Made by a program: the position numbers and the translations under genes. From contig JBAIZL010000006.1 in NCBI GenBank assembly GCA_036971475.1, forward strand, positions 7,868,501-7,932,500: DNA of 64,000 nucleotides, written 5' to 3'. The notes beneath the pieces were generated by a model. That model had not been told where the DNA came from. It did no database searches and was given only the letters and a program-made list of their open reading frames with translations. Source of the stretch: Prosapia bicincta. Taxonomy: Eukaryota > Arthropoda > Insecta > Hemiptera > Cercopidae. Shown in pieces: positions 48,906 through 62,078 of the stretch. How positions within the stretch are numbered: the stretch's first letter is position 1; every line of letters begins with the position of its first letter.

Positions 48906-49852
48906 GAGCTTTGATATTTTTTATTTATAAATATAATGTAATTTATGAAATTGTTTAAAGGTGGTTCGGTAAAGTAGAATTAATTTCTACCAATAAAAGG
49001 AAGTAGAAAATTGCTTTGAAAAGTTAATTAAAGTTAATAGAGATGTAGGAAAAAAAATTAACACATACATAGCTATATAGGATGTTGTCATAAATATGTT
49101 GTTTTGTAGAGATTTTAACTAGTTGAACAAAATGTAAATGTTAGGGAGCTTTCGGTGTGTACTAAAGAATAAAGTTTTGCCATAAACAAAAGGGTTAAAA
49201 CGAAAATTTGTAGAATGTAGCAAATAACATTTAATTAAAAATCTAATTAAATATCAACGAATATTGTCAATTAAATTTTCAATGTTACATAACCAGGGCT
49301 TTTGAAATAACAATAGATCAAGTAGTTAAATGTTTTGAAGATTCACTTAAGGAAAAAGAGATATTTAAATTGAAGGTAACAACCAAATTTCAGATGGAAA
49401 GGGTTAAAGTTTGGCAAACTATATTGAGAAATTAATTGGGTAAAGTTTTACGCTTCTTTATATTCCGATAGTTAGTAAACAAAAGTTGTAAAATCTTAGC
49501 TAAATGTTAAATTTTCAAATAAATTAAACAAATATTATGTTTTCTAAAAATATGCAAGATACCAAATAAATGTAATTCAAGGTTAAAGAAATGCATACTG
49601 TGCTATGCATATTTAAATTAATAGATTTCATAATTAAAAAATAAATATTATTTAACTAACTTGCAAAAAAACAGAGTATTCTTTTAAACAAGTTTCTTAC
49701 ACTCTACTACAATCGATATGGTCATTTCGCCGATTATATATCTTTCAAAAGAACTCCTTCCCCGGGATGACTCACCCATAAAGGGTAAATTTCTCAGCAA
49801 GTTAGGTTTTTTGTTCTTTAAGTCCAGTGACTTAAAGGCGAGCATTGCATAG
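48906..49852. other. No gene supported
   Basis: The minus frame 49684-49887 starts with TTG. Its composition from 49730 is more balanced than the flanks, but I cannot assign a product. Confidence 0.4.
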
Positions 49853-49876
49853 CGTTCGTAGCTTTTTCTACGAACG
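49853..49876. repeat. Perfect 9-bp hairpin
   Basis: CGTTCGTAG and CTACGAACG flank the loop CTTTTT. Confidence 0.8.
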
Positions 49877-49879
49877 GCT

Positions 49880-49967
49880 CGTTTCAAAATTCTTGCTCTG
49901 CAGCGGGCGCGTGTGCTGGTTATGCGCTAGAGAATTGGACAACGAGAAGGTTGACGGCTGGGTAAGT
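49880..49967 (+). other. Candidate first exon with strong splice donor
   Basis: A G+C-rich stretch (GCAGCGGGCGCGTGTGCTGG) ends in GACGGCTGG followed by GTAAGTGAGCG (GT at 49962). A G+C-rich, CpG-containing segment ending in a consensus donor fits a 5' untranslated exon. No downstream acceptor is identified. Confidence 0.3.
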
Positions 49968-50012
49968 GAGCGTATGATGCGGAGGTGGTGAGGTGGTGAG
50001 CGGGCCCGTTGC

Positions 50013-50045
50013 AACACACACACACACGCGCTCGCGCGCGCGCGC

Positions 50046-50116
<71 letters not shown>
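50013..50116. repeat. Compound (CA)n-(CG)n-(CA)n-(TA)n tract
   Basis: About 100 bases of near-continuous purine-pyrimidine alternation, with a CGCGCGCGCGCG core between CA runs and ending in TA. This is the kind of sequence most prone to Z-DNA. Confidence 0.95.
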
Positions 50117-50122
<6 letters not shown>

Positions 50123-50486
50123 TCATATATTTATTTATATATTTATTTATTTATTTATAACTAAATCATGATTCTGCTACATCTATGTAGGCCTACATAT
50201 TTATAATAACTGTAATTACTGCAGAGTCTTGATTATTCGAGCTAGATGGTACCGAGACGTCCTCGAATTACCGGCCAGTCGGAATACACGGCAGTTCGTT
50301 CCAGTACATTGGAAAAATTGTTGATTTAAATGAATCATAATACTGTAAAGACGAATGCAGGGAAATATGTTTGCAGAACGGATTTGGTTATAGTACTTAC
50401 ATTAATGTAATGTTGCTATGGATTGAAATATTCATCACGGTTGTTACTCTGTTTGCAAAAAGTTGTGAAGTGTCTTCTGCGTCTGC

Positions 50487-50732
50487 TTATCCGATGGTTT
50501 TCATGTTGCAGTGTCGCGTAGGCGTCTTAGCAGACACATCTTTTGGAGTGGTGTCTGTTTGTTGTTCCATACAGTGCAGTGCATTTTCCAAAGTGGTCGT
50601 CCCTGCACTCTGACTAATACTGTACTTCTGGTACTGCACACATACCCCTTCGTCGCATCTGTTATCTGATTGTAATATGTCACGAACTTGCTCGACATGG
50701 GCTAGACTGTTACATGGGGAATTACATCTCAT
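50487..50732 (-). pseudogene. Tigger-type transposase, C-terminal remnant
   Basis: Contains TTTLENALHCMEQQTDTTPK followed by DVSAKTPTRHC. The pattern ALE.AL...EQQ...TP.D is the C-terminal tail of Tigger/CENP-B-like transposases. The catalytic core is absent. Judged with the flanking TIRs, it is a deletion derivative. Confidence 0.6.
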
Positions 50733-51132
50733 CTCTTCATCTCTTAATCTTCATCTCTTCATATCTTTACTTATCTCTTCTTATCTAATACTTTTTATCT
50801 TCATCTCAGCTTTAAGTAGTATTTATGAACTATTTCAATAATCGTAACCCGATTGTTATCTCAATCCTTGTGAATTAATGACACAATCAACAATTTCATT
50901 GAGTCTCTGAAATTTACTCCACGAAATACTTGATATTTCTTCTTTTATTTTGTTACATGATTCGGGGTCCATTAAACTCCCTTAAATGTAATTTTTTATA
51001 GAAGGCCAACATTGCTTTCTTCTCCTTCAGTCGTTTCCAAGAGATATTGTAATAGGTCAAGTGTGTATTTCTTACCAGGACACCCTAATCCATCAGCTGA
51101 TTAAACTCGTAACATTTCCGAGTAGCAATCAA

Positions 51133-51172
<40 letters not shown>
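51133..51172. repeat. (TA)n microsatellite inside Tigger-type element
   Basis: About 20 TA units within the element at 50219-51339. Confidence 0.95.
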
Positions 51173-51176
<4 letters not shown>

Positions 51177-51341
51177 ACCATCAGGCCACAGTTGATCTAT
51201 ATCGAGATGCGGTGGTGCAATGTCTTACAGTAAATTATTTTAATTTGGTTTGAAATTGATAAAAAAGTTTGAAATATAAATAGGCCCGAATTTAACGGAA
51301 GCTTGAAAAATCGGAACTCAGAATTTCGAGACTCTACTGTA

Positions 51342-52259
51342 TTCAATAAAAAGTAACAAAAATAAAAGTTTTCTTTGTTTACGCATTTAGGGATTGACAT
51401 AATTATTTTTTTATATTACTTAATATAATATCATTTCAAAATGTAACAAGATTTATCAAATTATGATGATATGATACAGATTGACAGATCATCTATTTAT
51501 TGACAGGTTAAAAGAATAATTATATGTAGCTTCCCAAACTGGGAGTGTTTATGTTCTTGAACAGTTTGTGCTTGGTGGATATTAGATTACTTGATATGAA
51601 AATAGCAAGATTGGCAGGAATGCCTGCTAAAGATGTTACCATAACAGCTGCTAGCTATCGAGTCAATATAACCTGTCAACCGCAGACAAGATGGCATCAG
51701 TGGGAAAGCCAGATTAGGAACCTCGATATATTCATATGGATTCTAGCAGAAACGTAAAATACGACATTTAGAAATTGTTTAGTAAGATTAGATTTTCTCG
51801 TAATCTTTTAACCATCATACGATACTGGAAACAGTAGACGTACGATGCATACCAACACATAAAAAAATACTCGTAAATATAAACTCAAAATAATGACTGC
51901 CCTTATTCATATGGGGTTTAAATATAACGTGTAGTAATATTTTATGTGTAATATTTGGTTTTATAGGTCGTACTTGATGCTCATTTTACGCCTTTCTACG
52001 CTTTGTCACTCATTTTCCCCATTTAGTGTAAGAAACAAAAACCATATAATTTTATGTGCAGCTTAAAGTTAAGAATTAAATGGCAAATTTAAGGGATGTT
52101 TTTGATTTTCTAGTGCTAGTAAACAATTGTAGATTTGAGTTTGTTTGTCAGCAAGTGGTCTTAGTTTCTAAAACAATCTACACTATTACCAGTAAATAAT
52201 AAGGTATGTATTTCTGATTACGTTTAATAAAGGAGTAAAATTTTCATTTTGTAATATTA
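51342..52259. other. No gene seen
   Basis: The frame 51545-51757 starts with a valid ATG and is slightly less A+T-rich, but has no domain and no splice context. Confidence 0.45.
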
Positions 52260-52580
52260 GTTCACACTCTCCCAAATTATGTATCTTGTTGAAATATTCA
52301 GTCGGTAATAAAATACTTCTTATTTATCCAGCGAAGTTCAAATAAATAAATTTATCTACTGGTAGTGGAATACACTTGATGTTAAAACCGGTTTTTGAAA
52401 TATTAGCTTTGTAATTAAATTTAAATATGTAATGTTATTAAATAACTTCTCTTCCTATTTTTCCACTTCTTATTGTTATTCTCTCATCACGTACATATTT
52501 ATATTAATTGTAGTTAATTCAAAAAGTAACTAAAATAGTATTTGTTTTTGTTGACCAAAGTAGGAATTGACGTTAATTTG
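52260..52580 (+). repeat. Dispersed repeat family, copy without TA run
   Basis: Contains CGGTAATAAAATAC, TTATTTATCCAGCGAAGTTC, ACACTTGATGTTAAAAC and TTGTTGACCAAAGTAGGAAT in the same order as the other copies. The internal TA run is replaced by CTCTCATCACGTACATATTT. Confidence 0.8.
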
Positions 52581-53794
52581 TTTTTAATTACCGGTTTGTA
52601 TAGCAAAATAAATCGGTCAATTCTAATAGGCCTAATGATTCAGGAAATTCATCTAAACTGCTCGAAGTAATACTTAAGTGGCTACGGTTACTGACAATGA
52701 AATCTTAATCAAACACCGATGTATTTATAATAGGCCTAATGCACTTCAAAATCACTGAAATGCATAGTATTTATCAGAAGTTATTATTTACAATACAATC
52801 CTATAATATTGAAGTTAATATTTACAATCAAAAGTTATCCATAAAGACACCCTTCCGGTCGTTACTCAAATACTTTATCAATCTCCTTCGTCATATACAT
52901 TTACCACTTCTACCAAAACATATAATATATTTTATAAACTATAGGTGAAGGAATCTCCATGTCTTAGACATTATTGCTTATAATATTGAAAATAATGATA
53001 CTAATTTTTAATTATTTCACGTTTGCTATAAGCTACAGTTTGACAAATAATTAAATAACTCTTACAACACCTTCATTCATTTGGTACCTTTGTTTGCCTC
53101 TCCTAACATTGAAACATTGTTCATAAATGATGCGTTTCGGATTAACTACATTATCAAAACTTTAAACTTACACTATCTACGTATAAGAGAATAGATTATT
53201 AGGAATACAGTTTAAAGCGTGATAATGGAGCCATACAAAACGCTTCAACGAACAAAAATGTTTTGATTTCGGGAATACAGAATCCGGTAAACAAATATAA
53301 ACCATTATTCCTAACAGTAACAAATATTATGATATTACAAGTTACATTATGTTTTTCATCGTTTATAAATCTCTATTTACCTACTTTTAGCTTTAGTTCC
53401 TGACATTCCTTAGAGAGTAATTTATTGTTATTGTCAATTATAAGGAGTATTGTGACTGTATATATAGTAAGCCTCGTGTGTACAATTTAGTATTTTAGGC
53501 TTCTAAAATTTCAAAATAAAATCGGAATAGATGAGTTCACGAATTTAAAAAATATAATTATTTTACGAGTATTTCTAATTACATTAATTTGTTGTTTTAA
53601 TTGGCAGATTAATTCTTAATTAAAGAATTAATTTCATTTATACGAATTAATTTCATTTATAACACTATGTTACGTAAGTGTAAGGTTTACACGTGTAAGT
53701 AAGATGTATAAAGATATGTAAGACATAGACTTTAATGCCAAAGTTGGCAGGAACAGAATACGTTGTATTGTACCAAACAAAGACTCCTCTGAGC
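52581..53794. other. No gene seen
   Basis: A+T-rich. Short direct repeats of GAATTAATTTCATTTATA occur near 53625-53660. Confidence 0.5.
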
Positions 53795-53925
53795 ATTGTA
53801 GTCATTTCTTCTGCAGATGATTTCTTTGTATCGAAATGTACATCAGGACATAAACATCAAGTATATAGGAGGTTTTATTTAAATTTACGTCAAACGGCAC
53901 CACTGTTGCTCCCAGTTAATAAAGT
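53795..53925 (+). repeat. Dispersed repeat, ATGTACAT-type copy 2
   Basis: Partner of 1590-1750 (see there). The frame from 53735 has an ATG but runs into this repeat, so I do not call it a gene. Confidence 0.65.
53811..53840 (+). ncRNA. Hammerhead-like motif, ATGTACAT type
   Basis: TCTT, core CTGCAGA (C for the fourth-position A), extra T, short stem GAT/ATC with loop TTCTTTGT, GAAA, ATGTACAT, C, then AGGA. TCTT/AGGA can pair with one wobble. Confidence 0.4.
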
Positions 53926-56900
53926 TGTAATTTAAACCAAAAGCAGTGACTACGGCTTGTTAGGTTAATTTGACTGAGATCCATTTGGCTATTTAGAGTT
54001 ATATACATTGCAATTCTCCGCATTAATGGAGCGACGCACGTAAGTACCAACGATTGTAAAGTGGCTGCTGCAGTTCTTATTTTCAATCTTTTTAACTAAA
54101 TAATTTCTCTGTCAAAGTAATAAGCAAAGTACTTTAAAAGTTTTAAATATGCTAATAAAAACACGCGGGTTTAGTTTAGAGTGAATGTTATGTTACTAGT
54201 GCAGACTCGTCAGGTTTTTATTTAACACTCAAGTAAAAAATCATTTATTTTAAAATACAGCATAAATTAATTTAAATATAGTGATCGTTATTGCAGAAAT
54301 AAGGAACATTATAGACCTACTAGTAGTTAACTAATACTATTTCATCATTTGTTATCAATTTCATTCAATTATAAACAAGTTGTCTACATATGGAATAAAT
54401 GTCTTTCTTTCTTATAATGTAAGATTATATTTCATATAAAATCTATGTATATATAAATGTATGAAAAATAAATATAAGTAATAAAAGCAAATGTTTATTT
54501 CTTTTAAAGGCCAACAGAGAAATAATATATGTACGTTGAAATCTGCAATTAGCTAAGGCAGTAACAAGTTCTCGTAAAGGACTAGGGCAGAGTAATTTTC
54601 TTACAAATTAGAAACTAAAAAGGGACCGAAGATACTTGTAGCTGTATAACGTTCATGTTAAAAACATGTTAATAATAATAATAATCTATAAATCAGTTTA
54701 TTTCAACTTTCACAAAATAATGGCTAGTAAAAATGGTATAACGTACAAATTTTAAGTTTTATTCGTAAAAGCCTAAATCTATGATCTTGATTGGCTAGAA
54801 AGTTTAGCTGGAGAGGGCAAGGATGGCGTAGATAGAACAAAGTGTAGAGGGAGGCAAGTATTCTTAATTAGACTGAAAACGTAAAACAACTTGTAGCGGG
54901 AACCAAGTTTATACAAAATTAAAGATAAAGTGTTGTGGCTATCAGTGTGTCTCAAATGTAAGCATAAAGGAATTGGCAAACAAAACCTCGATAAGAGTTG
55001 TTGCTTAAAAGGAAGTTTAGTTTAGGTTGTTGATTTCTAAAAAAGGTATAATTTTTACAATGTTTAAGAAGTCTATTGTTGAGCCAGAGTGCCTTATACT
55101 AGCTTTAATGTAAAGTGAACAATAGTTAGGATCCTAAGGAACAAGAATTAGGCTGAACAAACACTTAAAGTGGATAGACATCACTGCGCTCGAGTACAAT
55201 TAAATTTAATAATAAAAACCGATCTAAAGTTCAATAGTAATGTGGTCAATAGTAATGAATATAGATAACTAGGTTAATTTTGTAAATTCATTTGAAAATA
55301 GGCAACAATAAAATATAAACAATACAACATGTGCATTGAATAATTATATTTCTATAATGCAATTTCTTAAGGCAAGAACCCAATAACGCCCTGATAAATT
55401 AAGATAATAATAAATAATAAGAAAATAATAAGTACAAATAATAATTACAATCATATTGTTAATCTTGACGATAGTTCATTCTCCAGTTATAATTATTCTT
55501 ATTAAAAAGGTTATTGTTTTGATGGTAAAATTAACTTCTTCAGGTTTTTACTTAAATCGATCTCATATTATTATACTTAAATATTAAAGAAATTGTAACT
55601 AAGTTTTATATCTGTATTGCTGTTGCTAATTGTTATAATTTCATTTTTTATAAGGAAAGGAGTGAAAATAAATGCGGTAGGCCATAGTTGTAAGATAACG
55701 TATTTTACATATCAATAAATGTCAGATAAAGAAATCGAACAGTACGTAAACTGATGCCCGACTATTATAAAAAAAGATAAAGAATAAATCTTCAAGGTTG
55801 AAGAATAACCTAACTGTTAATGTAAAGATTGTTTTATAACATATATAAGGCAGTGAAGATGTTCTTATAAAAAGGTAAAACGTTATTAAATTCCATGTTT
55901 AGGTAGAACGCAGTGAGCACGTGAGATAAAGTGAGACGAGGGATGTTATGCAGCGTCTGTCGGTGGGTTTACGACTGCACACAGATATAAGGACAATGTT
56001 GGAAAGAAGTGTCTGGGGCTCAAATCCCTTCAGCACAGTTTTTAGCAGTGGTATAACTGGAAATGTTATTGAGTGTGTATCTAATACTATTTCTAATAAC
56101 TTACATGTTGACATAATATTATGTATCTATATTACGTAGTTTCAATTCTAAAAATAACAGAATATACTTGAATGAAACAGTTCCATGTATGCTATGTTAC
56201 GTTTATGATAAGGCCCATTATATATTAAATTTACATTTCTACCTATATTAACAAATAATGCTACTATATATATGACTTGGACGGTAGTGACCTTTGTATA
56301 TTGAAATAAGGCTGATTTAAGTTATTAATTTAATAAAACTATGTATTACACAAGGTTGTGCAATTGAATCAATGAATCAATTACAAATAAATATTTCTAA
56401 ATCTGTTTATAGTTTGGACTAAATGGTCAATACAACCAAGAACAAAGGTGGGCACGATTCTGTAATGGGTCTAATTCAAGGTATTAATTGAGGATGTAAG
56501 TCCTTTAAGCATTCTTCGTGATATAAACTATTTATAAGTATATTTAGCAAACTATTAAGACAACATATTCATTTATTTTTGTAGAATCCAAATAATTTTG
56601 TTCATACAAAAATCTTTCGGGTACACAAAACGTTGTCTAAATTGTACAACAATGCGATCAAATATTGATAACCGAGTTATTTCATTGGAAATAAGTTTAA
56701 TTCTATTTTTTAAATATATATTTTTTGAATGAATATTCCTAAATATATAAACACTATTTAAGCCCTTATAAATTTATACAGTTAAACATATAAATTTACA
56801 ACAATAACAAGAATATGAAAAACAGATAATACTCATGGAAAGACTAAAAAAAGATATATATGAAGAACAATACAGTAAACATTACAAATGAAAAATCAAT

Positions 56901-57714
56901 AAATGTAAATGATATTCATAAAGTTGTTGATTATTAGAAGCTATAATCAATACCAAAATATTTTATGCGCAACTAATACAAACACTCTAACAAAATGTAG
57001 CAGACAAACAAAACTTTTTATGGAAACTGTTTAGAAAGATATAGCATACGAATTTTGAAAACATCAAAACTTTAACTTTAGAGTGAAGCCCAGCACAGAC
57101 ATAATATAGGTTCGGGTGCATTCATCCTATTATCTGGTCTTATACTTTGGAGTTTGGTTAAGTCTATATACTTGAAAGCGGTATATATAAGCAGTATCGA
57201 TCATAGCAGGGCTTCTAGGATTATTATTTCTAAAGTTGGCAAAGTACTCCCTGCCTTTTACGTCATCTTTTCCCCGGGTTTGACCTATAAAGATGAGGAT
57301 TATAAGCTATTTTTACACAGGGTCCTTGGTTTATTACAAACAAATCCTGTTAATTTTATTTTTCATGTATTCTCTTTTATAAGGACTATATTTATAGTTT
57401 ATTAAAAAAAAGTTGTTGAAATTTTCTGCTTTTTGTATCTCTTGATCCCTAATACAATTAAACATTGATAACAAGTCTTTAAGCCCGTCATGTCATGGTT
57501 GGTGGGGTGAACACTTTAGACTTTCAGTAGGTTTTATAAATACCACATACAATTTACAACAATCTCTTGTGAATAACACTGGGTGTCCTAGGAGACATAG
57601 ACGAACAGCCGGAAAGTTAAAACCCTAACTTAAATATACGTATTAACCGAATTTAACAAAGAACTATCGGTGCTGGAACTCTTAAACACAATGGAGAGAA
57701 ACGGTGGCAACCTC
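53926..57714. other. About 3.8 kb, no supported gene
   Basis: A+T-rich. Frames at 54779 (minus), 55899 (minus), 55948 (plus) and 57154 (plus) lack domains and splice context. 57060-57330 is less A+T-rich without a call. Confidence 0.45.
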
Positions 57715-57765
57715 AACATGACCTGAAGACGGTAACGTTCTGTTATCGAAACGTCCCTGCTAAAT
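57715..57765 (+). ncRNA. Hammerhead-like motif, ACGT type
   Basis: Core CTGAAGA, extra C, 6-bp stem GGTAAC/GTTATC with loop GTTCT, GAAA, ACGT, C. The stem sequence is unlike the other copies yet pairs fully. A stem I partner is not evident. It is followed by CCTGCTAAATAAATAAATG, which looks like a retroelement 3' end. Confidence 0.5.
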
Positions 57766-59005
57766 AAATAAATGAGAATACGTGACTTACAAACCAGTAT
57801 TTTATTTCTACAAAGTGTAACATATAATGTTTAAACATAAACACCTTATGCAATGGGAGATTGACTAAAGTGTGATACGTACTTATTCTACTCTTGAAGT
57901 GTTCAATATTTTATCTGGAGCATCGTTTCTATAATCATCTCCTTTGATAAATTATTTTCATATTCATAATTTTAATAAGTATAGGCTTATATAGTTCGTA
58001 AACTGTAAATCTCCTCTAATTTATTTTTAATTTTAACGTAACCTTTATTTTTTTCAAATTCCCAATAAATATGTATTATTTAATAATTGTAAATTCCTTA
58101 AAATTAATTAATTCTACTTTAATATTCCAAACCTTGTTAGTTTTTAGCACTCCACCATTTGTAATAGGATTGTATAAATCACTCAACATTTTAAAATTTT
58201 ATCAATACAAAAGGATACAAACTGCGTAAGATGAACGTGTTGGCAGAGGCTAAATAGAATTATAAGATTGGAACTGTCCCAAATAAAGTCGTTCAGCTGA
58301 AAACGTTTTGTTGTTTTGTAAATATTGTTATAAATCTCGTTGGAAGAAAATGTAAATTAAATACTTTGGAGTTTAAATAACTTTTTAAGTCGAACAAAGA
58401 AGCTAACCTTGAAATATTATCTTTAGCTGTCGTCGTACCCGGAATGCAACTTATGAGACGTTTCGTTGTATAGAAATATGATAGATACATACTTAATGAT
58501 ACTATATTTACTTTGGGTTCTTAGCTAATAGTTGCATATTCCCACTTAATAGTTGTAAGTGCACTGAACAGTTTCAATTTTTCAATAACGATAAATATGT
58601 TACTGTTACGTTTGTAAGGGAACATCCAGTGATTTCAGTAGATATCTAAAAATTAAAATGACAAAATAATTTAAAATGGAAAATATAGAAATTTTCTTCT
58701 TAGCAAGCCTCTACATTACCAAACTAAGGTTCTCTCCAAATATCAAATCTGCACGTAATATAGTTTAGCCTGTGCGTTGATTATGAATCTTTCCAGGCAA
58801 CTGTAATATGAATATATAGCTTTTATTTCAAAAACTAACAAACACATACCTAACTAATAAACAATATATAACTAAAAACATATCTAACAGATAATAAACA
58901 AAATATTTGTAAAGACAATTTAAACTTAGATTAACAGATAAAATATTTTTGTTAATTACTTTTTATTCAATAATTACAAATAATATACTGAAAAATACTA
59001 TACAC

Positions 59006-59041
59006 TGCGGCTGGCTGTATTCTGTTGGAATACATACCGCA
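59006..59041 (+). repeat. Hairpin segment in tandem repeat copy 1-2 junction
   Basis: TGCGG...CCGCA and GTATTC/GAATAC with loop TGTTG. The same structure occurs at 60283-60318 and at 46233-46268. Confidence 0.8.
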
Positions 59042-60282
59042 ACAAGAATAAATTTAAAACACAGAGAGTTTAAAGTTTTTTCGATATAAAACAAACCAAG
59101 CCACCATAAAAGGGGTTAGAAAAGTTAAGTAGAGTCATTTGATAATTATATCCTTTGATAAATTATTTTCATACTCATAATTTTAATAAGTATAGGCTTA
59201 TATAGTTCGTAAACTGTAAATCTCCTCTAATTTGTTTTTATTTTTAACGTAACTTTTATTTTTTTCAAATTCCCAATAAATATGTATTATTTAATAATTG
59301 TAAATTAACTTCTAATTAATATCAAGCTTTTTAACCTTTACATTAACTTATATTATTTAGTTTAGATGTAAAGTAATTCCTTAAAATTAATTCTACTTTA
59401 ATATTCCAAACCACGTTAGTTTTTATCGCTCCACGTTTTGTAATAGGATTGTATAAATTACTCAACATTTTATATTTTATCAATACAAAAGAATACAAAC
59501 TGCGCAAGATGAACATGTTTGCAGAGGCTCAATGGAATTATAAGATTGGAACTGTTCCAAATAAAGTCGTTCAGCTGAAAACGTTTTGTCGTTTTATAAA
59601 TATTGTTATACATCTCGTTGGAAGAAAATGTAAATTAAATACTTTGGAGTTTAAATAACTTTTTAAGTCAAACAAAGAAGCTAATATTAAAATATTAACT
59701 TTAGCTGTCGTTTTATCTGAAATGCAACTTATGAGACATTGCGTTGTATAGAAATATTATAGATACATACTTTATGATACTATAATTACTTTGGGTTCTT
59801 AGCTAATAGTTGCATATTCCCACTTAATAGTTGTAAGTGCACTGAACAGTTTCAATTTTACAATAACGATAAATATGTTGCTGTTACGTTTGTAAGGGAA
59901 CATCCAGTGATTTCAGTAGATATCTAAAAATTAAAATGACAAAATAATTTAAAATGGAAAATATAGAAATTTCTTCTTAGCAAACCTCTACATTACCAAA
60001 CTAAGGTTCCCCCCAAATATCAAATCTGCACGTAATATAGTTTAGCCTGTGCGTTGATTATGAATCTTTCCAGGCAACTGTAATATGAATATATAGCCTT
60101 TATTTCATAAACTAACAAACACATACCTAACTAATAAACAATATATAACTAAAAACATATCTAACAAATAATAAACAAAATATTTGTAAAGACAATTTAA
60201 ACTTAGATTAACAGATAAAATATTTTTGTTAATTACTTTTTATTAAATAATTACAAATAATATACTGAAAAATACTATACAC

Positions 60283-60318
60283 TGCGGCGGGCTGTATTCT
60301 GTTGGAATACATACCGCA
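60283..60318 (+). repeat. Hairpin segment in tandem repeat copy 2-3 junction
   Basis: Same two-part stem as 59006-59041. Differences between copies fall in the unpaired GCTGGC/GCGGGC side. Confidence 0.8.
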
Positions 60319-61544
60319 ACAAGAAAAAATTTAAAACACAGAGAGTTTAAAGTTTTTTCGATATAAAACAAACCAAGTCACCATAAAAGGGGTTAGAAAA
60401 GTTAAGTAGAGTCATTTGATAATTATATCCTTTGATAAATTATTTTCATATTCATAATTTTAATAAGTATAGGCTTATATAGTTCGTAAACGGTAAATCT
60501 CCTCTAATTTATTTTTAATTTTAACGTAACTTTTATTTTTCTCAAATTCCTAATAAATATTTATTATATAATAATTGTAAATTAACCCCTAATTAATATC
60601 AAGCTTATTAACCTTTACATTAACTTATAATATTTAGTTTAGATGTAAAGTAATTCCTTAAAATTAATTCTACTTTAATATTCCAAACCATGTTAGTTTT
60701 TATCTCTCCACGTTTTGTAATAGGATTGTATAAATTACTCAACATTTTATATTTTATCAATACAAAAGAATACAAACTGCGCAAGATGAACATGTTTGCA
60801 GAGGCTCAATAGAATTATAAGATTGGAACTGTTCCAAATAAAGTCGTTCAGCTGAAAACGTTTTGTCGTTTTATAAATATTGTTATACATCTCGTTGGAA
60901 GAAAATGTAAATTAAATACTTTGGAGTTTAAATAACTTTTTAAGTCAAACAAAGAAGCTAATCTTAAAATATTAACTTTAGCTGTCGTTTTATCTGAAAT
61001 GCAACTTATGAGACATTGCGTTGTATAGAAATATTATAGATACATACTTAATGATACTATAATTACTTTGGGTTCTTAGCTATTAGTTTCATATTCCACT
61101 TAATAGTTGTAAGTGCACTGTACAGTTTCAATTTAACAATAACGATAAATATGTTGCTGTTACGTTTGTAACCGAACATTCAGTGATTTCAGTAGATATC
61201 TAAAAATTAAAATGACAAAATAATTTAAAATGTATAATATAGACATTCCTTCTTACCAAGCCTCTAAATTACCAAACTAAGGTTCCCTCCAAATTTCAAA
61301 TCTGCTCGAAATATAGTTTAGCCTGTGTTCTGATTATGAATCGGTCCAGGCAACTGTAATATGTATGTATAGCTTTTATTTAAAAAAACTAACAAACAGA
61401 TAACTAACTAATAAACAAATAATAAATAAAAATATTTGTAAAGACAATTTATATCTAGATTAACAGATACAATTTTTTTGTTAATTACTTTTTAGTAAAT
61501 AATTACAAATAATATACTGAAAAATACGTATACACACATGACAG

Positions 61545-61733
61545 TTTTAAATTATTAAGTGGAAAACTATAAAGCAGAAATAAATATTAAAATTATTTAA
61601 TTAAATTATTTAAAAAAATATTATATGAACAAACAGTTATAAAATCAAGTGTCATCCACAAAAAGTTTTAAAAAATGTATTTGAATTTAACTGGATGAAT
61701 AAGAATTACTTAACTAACGATTAGAAATTTAAA

Positions 61734-61786
<53 letters not shown>
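61545..61786 (-). repeat. Dispersed repeat family, reverse copy ending in (TA)n
   Basis: On the minus strand: TTATTCATCCAGTTAAATTC, AAATACATTTT, GATGACACTTGATTTTATAA, as in the copies at 21292 and 33090. The (TA)n run 61737-61786 lies at its upstream end on that strand, as at 21234-21291. Confidence 0.8.
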
Positions 61787-61789
<3 letters not shown>

Positions 61790-61876
61790 GAAGAGTGTGA
61801 AGTAATGAATTGAAAAACTGCAGACACCTATAATTATAACTTACCTGTATTATGCTTTGATTTTCAAAGGCTACAT

Positions 61877-62078
61877 ACTTTAGTTGCATCTTGTTCCGTT
61901 GTTTTATACTATTCACCTGTCGAATCTTTCATGGAACTATTAAACGAAAGTTTTTTTTTAACACTATAAAAATCATTAACTTTCGTTGCATCTTGTTCTG
62001 TTGTTTTATACTATTGACCTGTGGAATGTTTCATGGAAGTAATGAACGAAAGTTTGTTTTTTCAACACTATAAAAATC
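61877..62078 (+). repeat. Tandem duplication, 102-bp unit
   Basis: GTTGCATCTTGTT at 61883 and 61985. The two units also share GTTGTTTTATACTATT, TTTCATGGAA, AACGAAAGTTT and ACACTATAAAAATCATT. About 90 percent alike by eye. Confidence 0.9.

Larger units (their letters stand above)
50219..51339 (-). mobile_element. Tigger/pogo-type DNA transposon, 1.12 kb
   Basis: The left end CTGCAGAGTCTTGATTATTC matches the reverse complement of the right end, which reads CAGTAGAGTCTCGAAATTCT. TA flanks both sides (50217-50218, 51340-51341). It contains a C-terminal transposase remnant on the minus strand and a (TA)n run at 51133-51172. Confidence 0.8.
57930..61535 (+). repeat. Three tandem copies of a 1.28-kb repeat
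   Basis: Copies start near 57930, 59143 and 60421. Landmarks repeat at 1277-1279 bases (AATATTCCAA at 58121, 59400, 60677). Copy 1 lacks about 68 bases present in the others (the segment after TAATAATTGTAAATT). Copy 3 lacks the hairpin end. Identity by eye is high. Copies 2 and 3 are closer to each other than to copy 1. No conserved coding frame. Confidence 0.95.

Noticed and set aside
46361..49850. LTR retrotransposon or its leader
   Set aside because: No terminal direct repeats, primer-binding site or pol domains could be identified. Kept only as a purine-rich block.
59449..59658. 69-residue frame in the tandem repeat (MNMFAEAQWNYKIG...)
   Set aside because: The equivalent codon is TAG in the other two copies, so the frame is open only in copy 2. 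It may simply be neutral repeat sequence.
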